Origin: an uncultured Pelagibacteraceae bacterium
Lineage (GTDB): Bacteria; Pseudomonadota; Alphaproteobacteria; Pelagibacterales; Pelagibacteraceae
DNA: 60,092 nt
Assembly: GCA_902515485.1 (NCBI GenBank)
Contig: CABXUR010000002.1
Location: 16,001-76,092, forward strand
Direction of reading: 5' to 3'
The notes beneath the pieces are model-generated. The model saw nothing but the letters and a program-made list of their open reading frames with translations, was not told where the DNA came from and did not search any database. This document shows, piece by piece, positions 27,932 through 36,170 of the stretch. The translations under genes and the position numbers were made by a program. How positions within the stretch are numbered: position 1 is the first letter of the stretch; each line of letters begins with the position of its first letter.

Positions 27932-29251
27932 ATGTCCAGCGCAATAATTATTAAAAAAAGATTAAAAAATTTTGATAAAGAAATACTTGTAAGTGGAGAC
28001 AAAAGTATAAGTATTAGATGGGTTTTATTTGCTTCACTAGCTAATGGAAATTCAAAAGCTCAAAACTTATTAATTTCAGAAGATGTTAAAGCGGCAATTA
28101 ATACGATAAGAAAATTGGGCATTAAAGTCGTTTTAAAAAATAATTTTTGTAAAATTTATGGAAAAGGAATTAATGGATATAAATATAAAAACAATCTTAC
28201 TCTTAACGCTAAAAATTCTGGAACACTAGGAAGATTAATACTTGGATTTTTAATTAATACTACTAAACCAATAAAACTTATTGGTGATAAAAGTTTATCA
28301 ACAAGAGATTTTAAAAGAATATCAGATCCTCTAAGTAAATTTGGAGGTATTTTTAAACTAAAAAATAAAAAAAACTTACCTTTAAAAATTTATAGTCCTA
28401 AAAATTTAAGACCCATATCTTACTTAGAAAACAAAGGTTCGGCACAATGTAAAAGTGCTGTTATTTTTGCAGGCATGAGAACTGAAGGAACTACTTTTAT
28501 TAAAGCAAAAAAATCAAGAAATCATACTGAATTAATGTGTAAATATCTAAAGTTACCAATCACAGTAAAGAATAAAAAAATTTATGACTTAATAAGGGTA
28601 AAAAAAGTAAAAAAAATTAAACCATTTAATTATATTATTCCGTCAGATATTAGCTCTAGTGCTTTTTTTATCATTCTGACATCATTGTCAAAAGATTCAA
28701 AATTACTTATTAAAAATGTAAATATTAATCCTTCAAGGGTAGCTATCATTTCTATTTTAAAAAAGATGGGTGCAAAAATCATTTTTCAAAATCAAAAAAT
28801 TTATAAAGGTGAAAAAATTGCTGATATTAAGGTTGAAGGTGGAAAAAAACTTAAAGCCATTAATTGTCCCACAAAGTTTAATAGCGGTGCAATTGATGAA
28901 TTTTTAATAATTTTTATATTAGCTGCTAAAGCTAAAGGAGTTTCATATTTTAAAGATTTAGCTGAATTAGATCAAAAAGAGAGTCCGAGACTACAATGGG
29001 GTGCAAAAATTCTAAATTTAATGGGTATAAAAAATATTGTAACAAGTAACTCTATAAAAATTTTTGGTAAACCTGATTTTGAATTAAGAAAAAAAATAGT
29101 AATCAAAGATTATTTAAAAGATCATAGAGTGTTTATGACTTCTGTCATTGCAGGTCTTTCATTTGGTGGTGAGTGGCACATACATGATAAAGACTCAATT
29201 AAAACTTCATTTCCTAGTTTTCTTAAAATTATAAATCAATTAAAAACTTAA
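27932..29251 (+). CDS. aroA: 3-phosphoshikimate 1-carboxyvinyltransferase (EPSP synthase)
   Basis: It adds enolpyruvyl from PEP to shikimate 3-phosphate in aromatic amino-acid synthesis. The 439-residue, class II-like protein has SGDKSISIRW at the start, NSGTLGR (phosphate-binding), GSAQCKSAVIFAG, SRNHTE and DHRVFM near the end. The usual ELRxKESDR reads ELDQKESPR, changing R to D and D to P next to the catalytic KE. Otherwise key residues are kept. It starts the aroA-cmk-rpsA-ihfB block typical of alphaproteobacteria. Confidence 0.92.
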   Translation: MSSAIIIKKRLKNFDKEILVSGDKSISIRWVLFASLANGNSKAQNLLISEDVKAAINTIRKLGIKVVLKNNFCKIYGKGINGYKYKNNLTLNAKNSGTLGRLILGFLINTTKPIKLIGDKSLSTRDFKRISDPLSKFGGIFKLKNKKNLPLKIYSPKNLRPISYLENKGSAQCKSAVIFAGMRTEGTTFIKAKKSRNHTELMCKYLKLPITVKNKKIYDLIRVKKVKKIKPFNYIIPSDISSSAFFIILTSLSKDSKLLIKNVNINPSRVAIISILKKMGAKIIFQNQKIYKGEKIADIKVEGGKKLKAINCPTKFNSGAIDEFLIIFILAAKAKGVSYFKDLAELDQKESPRLQWGAKILNLMGIKNIVTSNSIKIFGKPDFELRKKIVIKDYLKDHRVFMTSVIAGLSFGGEWHIHDKDSIKTSFPSFLKIINQLKT

Positions 29252-29907
29252 TGATCAAAAGAAAAAATATTTTAAAAATAGCAGTCGACTCACCAGCAGC
29301 AGCTGGGGCTGGAACTTTAGCAAAAGCTATATCAAAACATTACAATCTATTTTATCTCGATACAGGAAAAATATATAGAATGATTGCATATTTAAAATTG
29401 AGATATCCAAAAAAATTCAATCAAAAATTTATCAAATCAAAAATAAAATCTCTCAAAGTTAAAGACTTAACTAAAAAAGCACTATTATCTGATAAAGTGG
29501 GTACAGAAGCTTCAATTATATCAAAGGTAAAAGCGACAAGGAAACTTGTACATTCATTCCAGTTAAATTATGCATACAATCCCCCAAAAAAATATGATGG
29601 ATCATGTTTGGATGGAAGAGATATCACTTACAATATTGTACCAGATGCTGAATTTAAGTTTTTTATTACCGCCAACGTAAAAAAAAGAGCCTTAAGACGA
29701 TATAAAGAGCTAAAAAGTTTAAAAAAAATAATTTCCTATGATGAGGTGCTTAAAAGTATCAAAAAACGTGATAAAAGTGACATCAATAGAAGAATTTCAC
29801 CTCTTAAGAAAACAAAAGATTCGGTATTGATTAACACTACAAATTTATCTAAAAGAGCCTGTTTTTTAAAAATAAAAAAAATTATAGACAAGAAAATTAA
29901 TATTTAA
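29251..29907 (+). CDS. cmk: Cytidylate kinase with altered P-loop
   Basis: By position (aroA-cmk-rpsA) and overall similarity this is CMP kinase: LDTGKIYRM, LDGRDI, and NRRISPLKKTKDSVLINTT match the family. The Walker A motif is changed. Where family members have GPxxxGKGT, this protein has SPAAAGAGT at 14-22, so the first Gly is Ser and the phosphate-binding Lys is Ala20. The GRDIGT loop also reads GRDITY. Either catalysis is rearranged, another Lys substitutes (Lys25 is near), or activity is reduced. Length (218) is normal. Start and stop codons overlap neighbours by one base. Confidence 0.85.
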   Translation: MIKRKNILKIAVDSPAAAGAGTLAKAISKHYNLFYLDTGKIYRMIAYLKLRYPKKFNQKFIKSKIKSLKVKDLTKKALLSDKVGTEASIISKVKATRKLVHSFQLNYAYNPPKKYDGSCLDGRDITYNIVPDAEFKFFITANVKKRALRRYKELKSLKKIISYDEVLKSIKKRDKSDINRRISPLKKTKDSVLINTTNLSKRACFLKIKKIIDKKINI

Positions 29908-31634
29908 TGGAAATTTACAAAGACCTATCAAGTACAGCATCTCAAGAATTCGAAAAACTACTTAACAGCCAACTTTCAAAAGTCCAAATTGAAGAAGGAA
30001 AAATTATTGAAGGTAAGATTAACAAAATTACTGAAAAGTTTGTTTTCTTATTTGTTGAGGGTTTAAAAAGTGAGCCTGTTTTAGATATTAACGAATTAAA
30101 AAGTATGGGTCTTACTGATAAAATAAAAGTAGGTGAAAAAATATCAGTATTATTGGAAAAAATTGAGGATAAACACGGTGAAGTTTTGGTGTCCGCTAGT
30201 AAAGCCCAAAAAATTAAAGGTTGGGAAAAACTTGTAGAAGCTTATGAAAAAAATGAACCAATCATGGGTAAGATTACTTCTAAGTGTAAAGGTGGATGCA
30301 TTGTTGAGCATATAGATACCGGCTCTTTAATGTTTTTACCAGGATCACAAATTAGTGATAAGCCATTAAAAGATATTAGTCATTTAATGAATGAGCCACA
30401 AAAGTTTGCATTAATTAAATTAGATAAAATTAGAGGAAACGCTTGTGTTTCAAGAAGAGAAATTATTTCATCTTTCAAAAAAGAGGATAAAGCAAAAATA
30501 ATAGAAAAATATAAAGTTGGAGATATTATTAAAGGTGCTGAAGTTAAAGGTTATAGTACTTTTGGATGCTTCTTCAATGTAAACGGTGAATTAGATGTAC
30601 TAGTTCATCTTCAAGAAATTTCTTATTCAAGAGTAAACCATCCTGATGAAGTTTTTAATATTGGTGAAAAACATGATCTTAAAGTTATTACAGTTGATAA
30701 AGATAAGCTACAAGTTGGTTGTTCAGTTAAACAATTATCACCTGATCCATTTGAACACATTGAAAATTATGAATTAAATAAAATTTATAAAGTTAAAGTT
30801 TCTAAATTAATGGATTTCGGTGCATTCTGTGAACTAGAACCGGGCCTTACAACTCTACTTCACTCAAGTGAACTTAGCTGGACTAAAAAGAATATATCTG
30901 CAAAAAAAATGTTCAAAGTTGGTGATGAAATAGATTGTGTAATCACAGAAATTGATAAAGATAAAAGACGTGTTGCAATCTCACATAGATTGACTCAAGA
31001 TAATCCTTTTGAAACTTTTGAAAAAACATATCCTGCAGGAACTATTGTTGAAGGAGAAGTGGTAAATAAAAATGAATATTCATTATTTATAAAAGTAGAA
31101 GACTTAGATGTGGATGCATTTTTACATTGTAACGATTTAACGTATCTGAATAATGGAGAACAAGAATTAGAAAAATATAAAAAAGGAGATAAGATTAAAG
31201 TTAAAGTGCTTGAAGTAAAAATTTCTGAACAAAAGATTAGGGTTGGTTTAAGACAGACGCAAGCAGATCCTTTTGAATGGTTTAAAAACAAAGCTAAAAA
31301 CCAAACGATTACTGTAAAAGTAATCTCAACTGATAATAAAGGTTTAATGGTAAGGCCTGAAGGTTGTGAAATGGACTTTCAAATTAAGAAGTCAGCAATT
31401 GCAATAAATGCTGCTGATGCGAGACCTAGTAGATGGACAGGTGGTGAAAAACTTGACTGCGCAATAGCTGATCTTGATCTAGACAAAAGAAAAGTTACAT
31501 TAAGTATTAAATTACTTGAAGAAATTGAGAAAAAAGAAGCTTTGGACAAATATGGATCTGAAGGTTCGGGTAAAAACTTACCATTTTCATCACTTTCTGA
31601 AGATTTAAAGAAAAAAGAAGAAGATAAAGAATAA
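29907..31634 (+). CDS. rpsA: 30S ribosomal protein S1
   Basis: The 575-residue protein consists of six S1 (OB-fold) RNA-binding repeats of about 85 residues. Each has a G-x-V/I-x-G pattern and a GxxxF/V...HxSE or equivalent loop. Repeats 1-2 bind the ribosome, and 3-6 grip mRNA leader regions. With many genes here lacking a clear Shine-Dalgarno sequence or a long leader, S1 should matter for initiation; that is inference. It follows cmk as TAATG and is followed by ihfB 13 bases later, the standard cmk-rpsA-ihfB order. Confidence 0.97.
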   Translation: MEIYKDLSSTASQEFEKLLNSQLSKVQIEEGKIIEGKINKITEKFVFLFVEGLKSEPVLDINELKSMGLTDKIKVGEKISVLLEKIEDKHGEVLVSASKAQKIKGWEKLVEAYEKNEPIMGKITSKCKGGCIVEHIDTGSLMFLPGSQISDKPLKDISHLMNEPQKFALIKLDKIRGNACVSRREIISSFKKEDKAKIIEKYKVGDIIKGAEVKGYSTFGCFFNVNGELDVLVHLQEISYSRVNHPDEVFNIGEKHDLKVITVDKDKLQVGCSVKQLSPDPFEHIENYELNKIYKVKVSKLMDFGAFCELEPGLTTLLHSSELSWTKKNISAKKMFKVGDEIDCVITEIDKDKRRVAISHRLTQDNPFETFEKTYPAGTIVEGEVVNKNEYSLFIKVEDLDVDAFLHCNDLTYLNNGEQELEKYKKGDKIKVKVLEVKISEQKIRVGLRQTQADPFEWFKNKAKNQTITVKVISTDNKGLMVRPEGCEMDFQIKKSAIAINAADARPSRWTGGEKLDCAIADLDLDKRKVTLSIKLLEEIEKKEALDKYGSEGSGKNLPFSSLSEDLKKKEEDKE

Positions 31635-31647
31635 AAGAAGATTAAAA

Positions 31648-31935
31648 TTGGCTATTGTAAAATCAAAGGTTTTAAAACAACTCTCTGATAGTTATCCAAA
31701 TTTTCTAAAAAAAGACCTGGAAAAATTTACCAATATTATTCTTGGCGAAATTAAACAAGCTCTTAAAAGAGGAGATAGGGTAGAATTTAGAGGTTTTGGC
31801 ATATTTTCAACAAATATCCAAAAAGCCAGAATTTCGAGAAATCCAAAAACAGGTGAAAAAGTCAATACACCTCAAAAAAAAACAATTCACTTTAAAATGT
31901 CAAAAGACTTGTTCAAAAAATTAAACAATGAATAA
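31648..31935 (+). CDS. ihfB: Integration host factor subunit beta
   Basis: A 95-residue HU/IHF family protein with the GDRVEFRGFGIF segment and the DNA-intercalating arm ISRNPKTGEKV. The order rpsA-ihfB is the conserved setting of the beta subunit. The start codon is TTG at 31648, preceded by a purine-rich AGAAG about 10 bases upstream; no in-frame ATG exists near the expected N-terminus. It bends DNA together with IHF alpha, which is not in the window. Its end overlaps pyrF by 8 bases. Confidence 0.92.
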   Translation: MAIVKSKVLKQLSDSYPNFLKKDLEKFTNIILGEIKQALKRGDRVEFRGFGIFSTNIQKARISRNPKTGEKVNTPQKKTIHFKMSKDLFKKLNNE

Positions 31936-32599
31936 GAATAAAATATTCATAGCATGTGACAGCACAAATATTCAAAGCATTAAAGAAATAATAAAAAAAT
32001 CAAAAACTTCTAAATTGAAAATAGGTTATAAGTTTGGATTAGAGTTTTTAAATTCGAAAAATGGAAGAAAGTTTGTTTCACAGCTAAAGAACCAAATAAC
32101 TTTTGGAGATTATAAATTTTCAGATATCCCAAATACTTGTTCTTCAGCTATAAAGGCAATTAAAGATCTTAAATTTAATTATTGTACTATGCATATCAGT
32201 TCAGGGTTAGAAGCATTAAAAGCTGCCAAGAAAGCCTCTGGTAAAACTAAATTAGTAGGAGTTACGATTCTAACATCACTAGATAACAAAGCCCTTAAAG
32301 AAATTGGTTTTAATAAAAATGTTAAAAAATTAGTCTACCAACAAGCAAAGTTAGCTAAAAAAGCAAAATTAGACGCTATTGTTTGTAGTGCACAAGAAGT
32401 TAAAATAGTAAGAAAAATATTTAAAAAAGAAATTATTACACCTGGAATAAGATTTGATTCAAAATTAAATGATCAAAAAAGAGTTTTAACACCTAAACAA
32501 GCATATAAAAATGGAAGTGATTGGCTTGTGATTGGAAGACCAATTACTAAAGGCAACATTAAAAATAACATTCAAACATTAATCAATCATTTAAACTAA
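31928..32599 (+). CDS. pyrF: Orotidine 5'-phosphate decarboxylase
   Basis: It makes UMP from OMP. The 223-residue TIM-barrel has the catalytic array GDYKFSDIPNT at about 57-67; the usual DLKFHDIPNT gives Lys and Asp, both kept. VGVTILTS and the phosphate-binding GIRFDS, VIGRPIT segments follow. It lies between ihfB and trpF, as in other alphaproteobacteria. No anomaly is seen apart from the H to S change in the KFxDIP loop. Confidence 0.92.
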   Translation: MNKNKIFIACDSTNIQSIKEIIKKSKTSKLKIGYKFGLEFLNSKNGRKFVSQLKNQITFGDYKFSDIPNTCSSAIKAIKDLKFNYCTMHISSGLEALKAAKKASGKTKLVGVTILTSLDNKALKEIGFNKNVKKLVYQQAKLAKKAKLDAIVCSAQEVKIVRKIFKKEIITPGIRFDSKLNDQKRVLTPKQAYKNGSDWLVIGRPITKGNIKNNIQTLINHLN

Positions 32600-33225
32600 T
32601 GAAAGGTTCTAAGATTTGCGGGATCTCAGATCTTAATACTCTAAATTTTATAATTAATCATCAATATCCACCTCAATTTATTGGTTTTATTTGTAATTAT
32701 AAAAAAAGCTCAAGATATGTTGAGGTTGAAAAGCTAAATGAATTATTAAAATTAGATAAAAAGAATTCTTATTTTGTAGCTGTGCTTGTTAAACCTGATG
32801 AAGATATTTTAGAGAAAATTAAACATCTCCCCTTTGATTATTATCAATTATATGACTGTACTCCCGAAGAGACTAAAGAAATTAAAAAAAAGTATGATAA
32901 AAAAATTATTACTGCTTTAACTGTAAAAGATAAAAGTGATGTTCAAAAACATTATTTGTATTCTGAAGTAACTGATATTTATTTATTTGACAGTAAAGGA
33001 TACGAAAAAAGTATGACTTTTGACCATGAGCTTATTCAAAAAATAAAGATTAACAAACCATTAATGTTAGCTGGTAACATACAAATAAATGATAATCTTG
33101 AAAATTATAAGAAAATAGCAGATATTATAGATATATCTGGGGGTCTAGAAACTTCTGGGGTAAAAGATAAATCCAAAATAGATATATTTTTAAATAAGAT
33201 AAAACAGGTACACAATGAAACTTAA
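32599..33225 (+). CDS. trpF: Phosphoribosylanthranilate isomerase (divergent)
   Basis: The third step of tryptophan synthesis proper. The 208-residue barrel keeps the catalytic KICGI at 5-9 (Cys7). Asp is kept in YLFDSKG and the phosphate site in DISGGLE. Several family positions differ: SSRYV follows YK instead of PKS, QLHG reads QLYD, and the SPGVKD loop is shortened to SGVKD. The start overlaps pyrF by one base and its end overlaps trpB by 11 bases. Together with trpB and trpA it forms a compact trio whose members all depart from consensus. Confidence 0.85.
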   Translation: MKGSKICGISDLNTLNFIINHQYPPQFIGFICNYKKSSRYVEVEKLNELLKLDKKNSYFVAVLVKPDEDILEKIKHLPFDYYQLYDCTPEETKEIKKKYDKKIITALTVKDKSDVQKHYLYSEVTDIYLFDSKGYEKSMTFDHELIQKIKINKPLMLAGNIQINDNLENYKKIADIIDISGGLETSGVKDKSKIDIFLNKIKQVHNET

Positions 33226-34444
33226 AAGAGGAATTCCATTAATTGATCAGCATGATCAACACGGTTTTTGGGGTGGTAAATTTGGAGGAAGTTTTATTCC
33301 AGAGACTTTAAAAAAGCCTGTAGAAGATTTAACAAACGAATTTAAAAAACTAAGAAAAGATAAAAAATTTTTAAAAAAAAAAGATCATTATTTCAAAAAT
33401 TATATTGGAGCTCCCACCTCATTTGTAAAACTTGATAATTTAACAAAACAACTCGGTGGTGCCCAAGTTTGGGCCAAAGTTGTCTCTGAAGCAAACGGAG
33501 GCGCACACAAGATATATAATGCAACTGTTCATGCTCTTATATGTAAGGCAATGGGTAAAAAATATATAGTTGGAGATACTGGAGCTGGTTATGCAGGAAA
33601 AATGCTAAGTATGGCCGCTAAAAAATTTGGCCTTAAATGCAAAATATTTATGGGTGCAAAGGACATTAAAAGACAAAAACCTAACTGTGAAGCAATGAAA
33701 AAGAATGGAGCTGAAATAGTTCCTGTTTACTCTGGAAGCCAAACGTTAGTTGATGCTGTAAGTGAATGTATGAGATACTGGGTATCAAATTGTGATAACA
33801 CTCACATGTGTGTTGGAAGCACTGTTGGTCCAAATATATTTGTTAAAATCTGTGGCTGGAGTACAGCTCAAATTTCTAGAGAATTAAAAGTGCAATTAAA
33901 ATCAGAATTTAAAAAAATACCAAATAAAATAAAATTAATTAACTGTGTTGGAGGTGGAAGTTCAGCATATGGATTTTGGAGTGAGTTTATTGACTATGAT
34001 AAAAAACAGATTGAATTAATTGGTGTTGAAGCAGGTGGGCCTAAAAATTCAAAACTGCATGCAGCACCATTAAGCCGTAAAACTAAAATTGGAATATTGC
34101 ATGGGGCAGCCTCTTATGTATGTCAGAGTAAAGAGGGACAAATAAATGAAACTGAGTCTATAAGTGCTGGACTAGACTATCCTGGTGTAAGTCCTATGCA
34201 CTGTTTTTTAAAGGATACTAAAAGAGCAAGATACACATATGCAACTGATGAAGAAGCATTGAATGCACATCAAATGGTGACTAAATTTGAAAATTTAAAT
34301 CCTAGCTTAGAACCAAGTCACGCATTTGCAGAAGCAATTAAAATTGCTCCTAAATTAAGTAAAGATACAATTATAATTGTAAATTCATGTGGTGATGCAA
34401 AAAAAGATAGAGATATTTTAAGAGAAAGATTGGGTAAAAAATAA
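33215..34444 (+). CDS. trpB: Tryptophan synthase beta chain (divergent active site)
   Basis: The 409-residue fold-type II PLP enzyme keeps the Schiff-base lysine in GGAHKIYNA (Lys99) and the PLP phosphate loop VGGGSSAYG. Several core motifs differ from the family. ETGAGQHG reads DTGAGYAG, so catalytic Glu109 (E. coli) is Asp121. The segment before the lysine lacks the KREDL motif. The SGRGDKD motif reads CGDAKKD, replacing the serine near the pyridine nitrogen with Cys392. Position between trpF and trpA supports indole plus serine as substrates, but the changes are larger than ordinary drift. Confidence 0.88.
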   Translation: MKLKRGIPLIDQHDQHGFWGGKFGGSFIPETLKKPVEDLTNEFKKLRKDKKFLKKKDHYFKNYIGAPTSFVKLDNLTKQLGGAQVWAKVVSEANGGAHKIYNATVHALICKAMGKKYIVGDTGAGYAGKMLSMAAKKFGLKCKIFMGAKDIKRQKPNCEAMKKNGAEIVPVYSGSQTLVDAVSECMRYWVSNCDNTHMCVGSTVGPNIFVKICGWSTAQISRELKVQLKSEFKKIPNKIKLINCVGGGSSAYGFWSEFIDYDKKQIELIGVEAGGPKNSKLHAAPLSRKTKIGILHGAASYVCQSKEGQINETESISAGLDYPGVSPMHCFLKDTKRARYTYATDEEALNAHQMVTKFENLNPSLEPSHAFAEAIKIAPKLSKDTIIIVNSCGDAKKDRDILRERLGKK

Positions 34445-35244
34445 TGAGTTCTTTAATTAATCAGGCTTTTCAAAATGCTAAAAATGAAAATAGACCAGCT
34501 TTACTTACTTACACAGTAGCTGGAGATAATACTAAAAAAAGATCATTGGAGATATTAAAATCAATTTCTAATTACGTAGATATTTGTGAATTAGGCTTTC
34601 CACATAACACACCTATTGCAGACGGTGGCCAAATACAGACCAGTGCTTATCGTGCCATTAAAAATGGAATTAAAATTAATGACGTATTTTCAATAGCTAA
34701 AGATTTTAAAAGTAAGAAAAAAAATAAACCTATTATTCTAATGGGCTACTACAACATGATTTTTCAATACAATGAAAATAAATTTATAAAAAAATGTAAA
34801 AAATCAAAAGTTGATGGATTAATTGTTGTAGATTTACCTTATCCAGAAAATAAAAATTTTGCTGCTAAATGTAAAAAAAAAGGAATTAACTTTATTCAAT
34901 TAGTATCCCCTACTACATCTGAGATAAGATTAAAAAAAATAATCAAAGATTCTCATGATATGATTTATTATATAAGTATGCTTTCAACAACTGGAGGCAA
35001 ATTGAAAGTTTCACCTAAAAAAATATTGGAAAAATACAGTAAAATTAAAAACCAAAATAAATCTAAAAATGTTGTGATTGGATTTGGAATTACTGAAAAA
35101 ACAATAAAATCACTTAAAAAAGCTGATGGATTAGTTGTTGGAAGTGCAATTTGTAAGGAAATTTCTAATTCAATTAATAAAAGACAAAATACTGTCACAA
35201 ATGTTACTAATATTGTCAAGAGATTGAAAAATAAAATTATATGA
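34444..35244 (+). CDS. trpA: Tryptophan synthase alpha chain (divergent loops)
   Basis: It cleaves indole-glycerol phosphate and passes indole to TrpB. The 266-residue barrel keeps both catalytic acids at E. coli positions, Glu49 and Asp60. The segment between them reads ELGFPHNTPIADGG rather than ELGVPFSDPLADG, so Asp56 is Thr. The loop-6 GVTG motif reads STTGG. These two loops close over the substrate and signal to the beta chain, so they may have changed in step with TrpB. Start overlaps trpB as TAATG and the end overlaps accD as ATGA. Confidence 0.9.
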   Translation: MSSLINQAFQNAKNENRPALLTYTVAGDNTKKRSLEILKSISNYVDICELGFPHNTPIADGGQIQTSAYRAIKNGIKINDVFSIAKDFKSKKKNKPIILMGYYNMIFQYNENKFIKKCKKSKVDGLIVVDLPYPENKNFAAKCKKKGINFIQLVSPTTSEIRLKKIIKDSHDMIYYISMLSTTGGKLKVSPKKILEKYSKIKNQNKSKNVVIGFGITEKTIKSLKKADGLVVGSAICKEISNSINKRQNTVTNVTNIVKRLKNKII

Positions 35245-36170
35245 ACTGGATTACAAAAATAATTAAAGCAGGTGAAAAAATTAAAACTGCTTTTCATGAG
35301 AGAGCTTCTAAGGAAGATATAGCTAAAAGTAATTGGACTTCATGTTGTAAAGGACCAATACTAAAAAAAGATTTAGCTAATAATTTATGGGTATGCCCAG
35401 ACTGTAACAGACATCATCGAATTAAACCAAGTCAGAGATTTGATATTTTATTTGGTAAGAATAATTATGAAATATTTAAAACACCTATTCCAAAAGATGA
35501 TCCATTAAATTGGACTGACTCAAAATCTTATAAAGATAGATTAAAAGCTGCTCGTAAAAAAACTGGTATGGAATGTGGAATGATGGTTGCTTGTGGAACT
35601 ATTAACAATATTAAAATTACAGCAGTTGCTTCTGATTTTGATTTTCTAGGAGCTTCAATGGCTGCAGCTGAAGGAGAAGCTTTTTTGTATGGAATTCAAC
35701 ACGCTATTGAAAACCAAACTCCTTTTTTATGTATCAGCGCTGGTGGTGGAATGAGAATGATGGAAAGTTTAATATCTCTATCTCAAATGACGAGAACAAC
35801 ACTTGCAATCAATGAATTAAAGAAAAATTGTTTGCCTTATTTAGTATGTATTACAGATCCAACAGCAGGTGGTATTACAGCATCTTATGCAATGCTTGGT
35901 GATATTCATATCGCTGAACCAGGTGCATTAATAGCTTTTGCAGGCGCAAGAGTTATTCAAGGAACGGTTAAAGAAGAATTACCTGAAGGATTTCAAAAGA
36001 GTGAGTATGTTGAAAAAACAGGTTTTGTTGATTTAATTGTTGAACGTAAAGATCTAGCATCAAAAATAGGAACTTTATTATCAATATTGTTAAAGCAAAA
36101 TTCTGTTATAAGTTCTGAGCAAAATGAAACTTCAGAAGATAGTCAGTCGCTTACAAGAGCTGCATCCTAA
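35241..36170 (+). CDS. accD: Acetyl-CoA carboxylase carboxyltransferase beta subunit
   Basis: Partner of AccA. The 309-residue protein has the crotonase-like catalytic part, with SAGGGMRMMESLISL, DPTAGGITASYAMLGD and GARVIQGTVKEELP. The N-terminal zinc ribbon is unusual. Four cysteines are at 35, 36, 52 and 55, so the first pair is adjacent (CC) rather than CxxC. Many alphaproteobacterial AccD proteins have a degenerate ribbon, and this may be an intermediate. The gene overlaps folC by 47 bases in another frame. Order trpA-accD-folC is conserved in the class. Confidence 0.94.
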   Translation: MNWITKIIKAGEKIKTAFHERASKEDIAKSNWTSCCKGPILKKDLANNLWVCPDCNRHHRIKPSQRFDILFGKNNYEIFKTPIPKDDPLNWTDSKSYKDRLKAARKKTGMECGMMVACGTINNIKITAVASDFDFLGASMAAAEGEAFLYGIQHAIENQTPFLCISAGGGMRMMESLISLSQMTRTTLAINELKKNCLPYLVCITDPTAGGITASYAMLGDIHIAEPGALIAFAGARVIQGTVKEELPEGFQKSEYVEKTGFVDLIVERKDLASKIGTLLSILLKQNSVISSEQNETSEDSQSLTRAAS

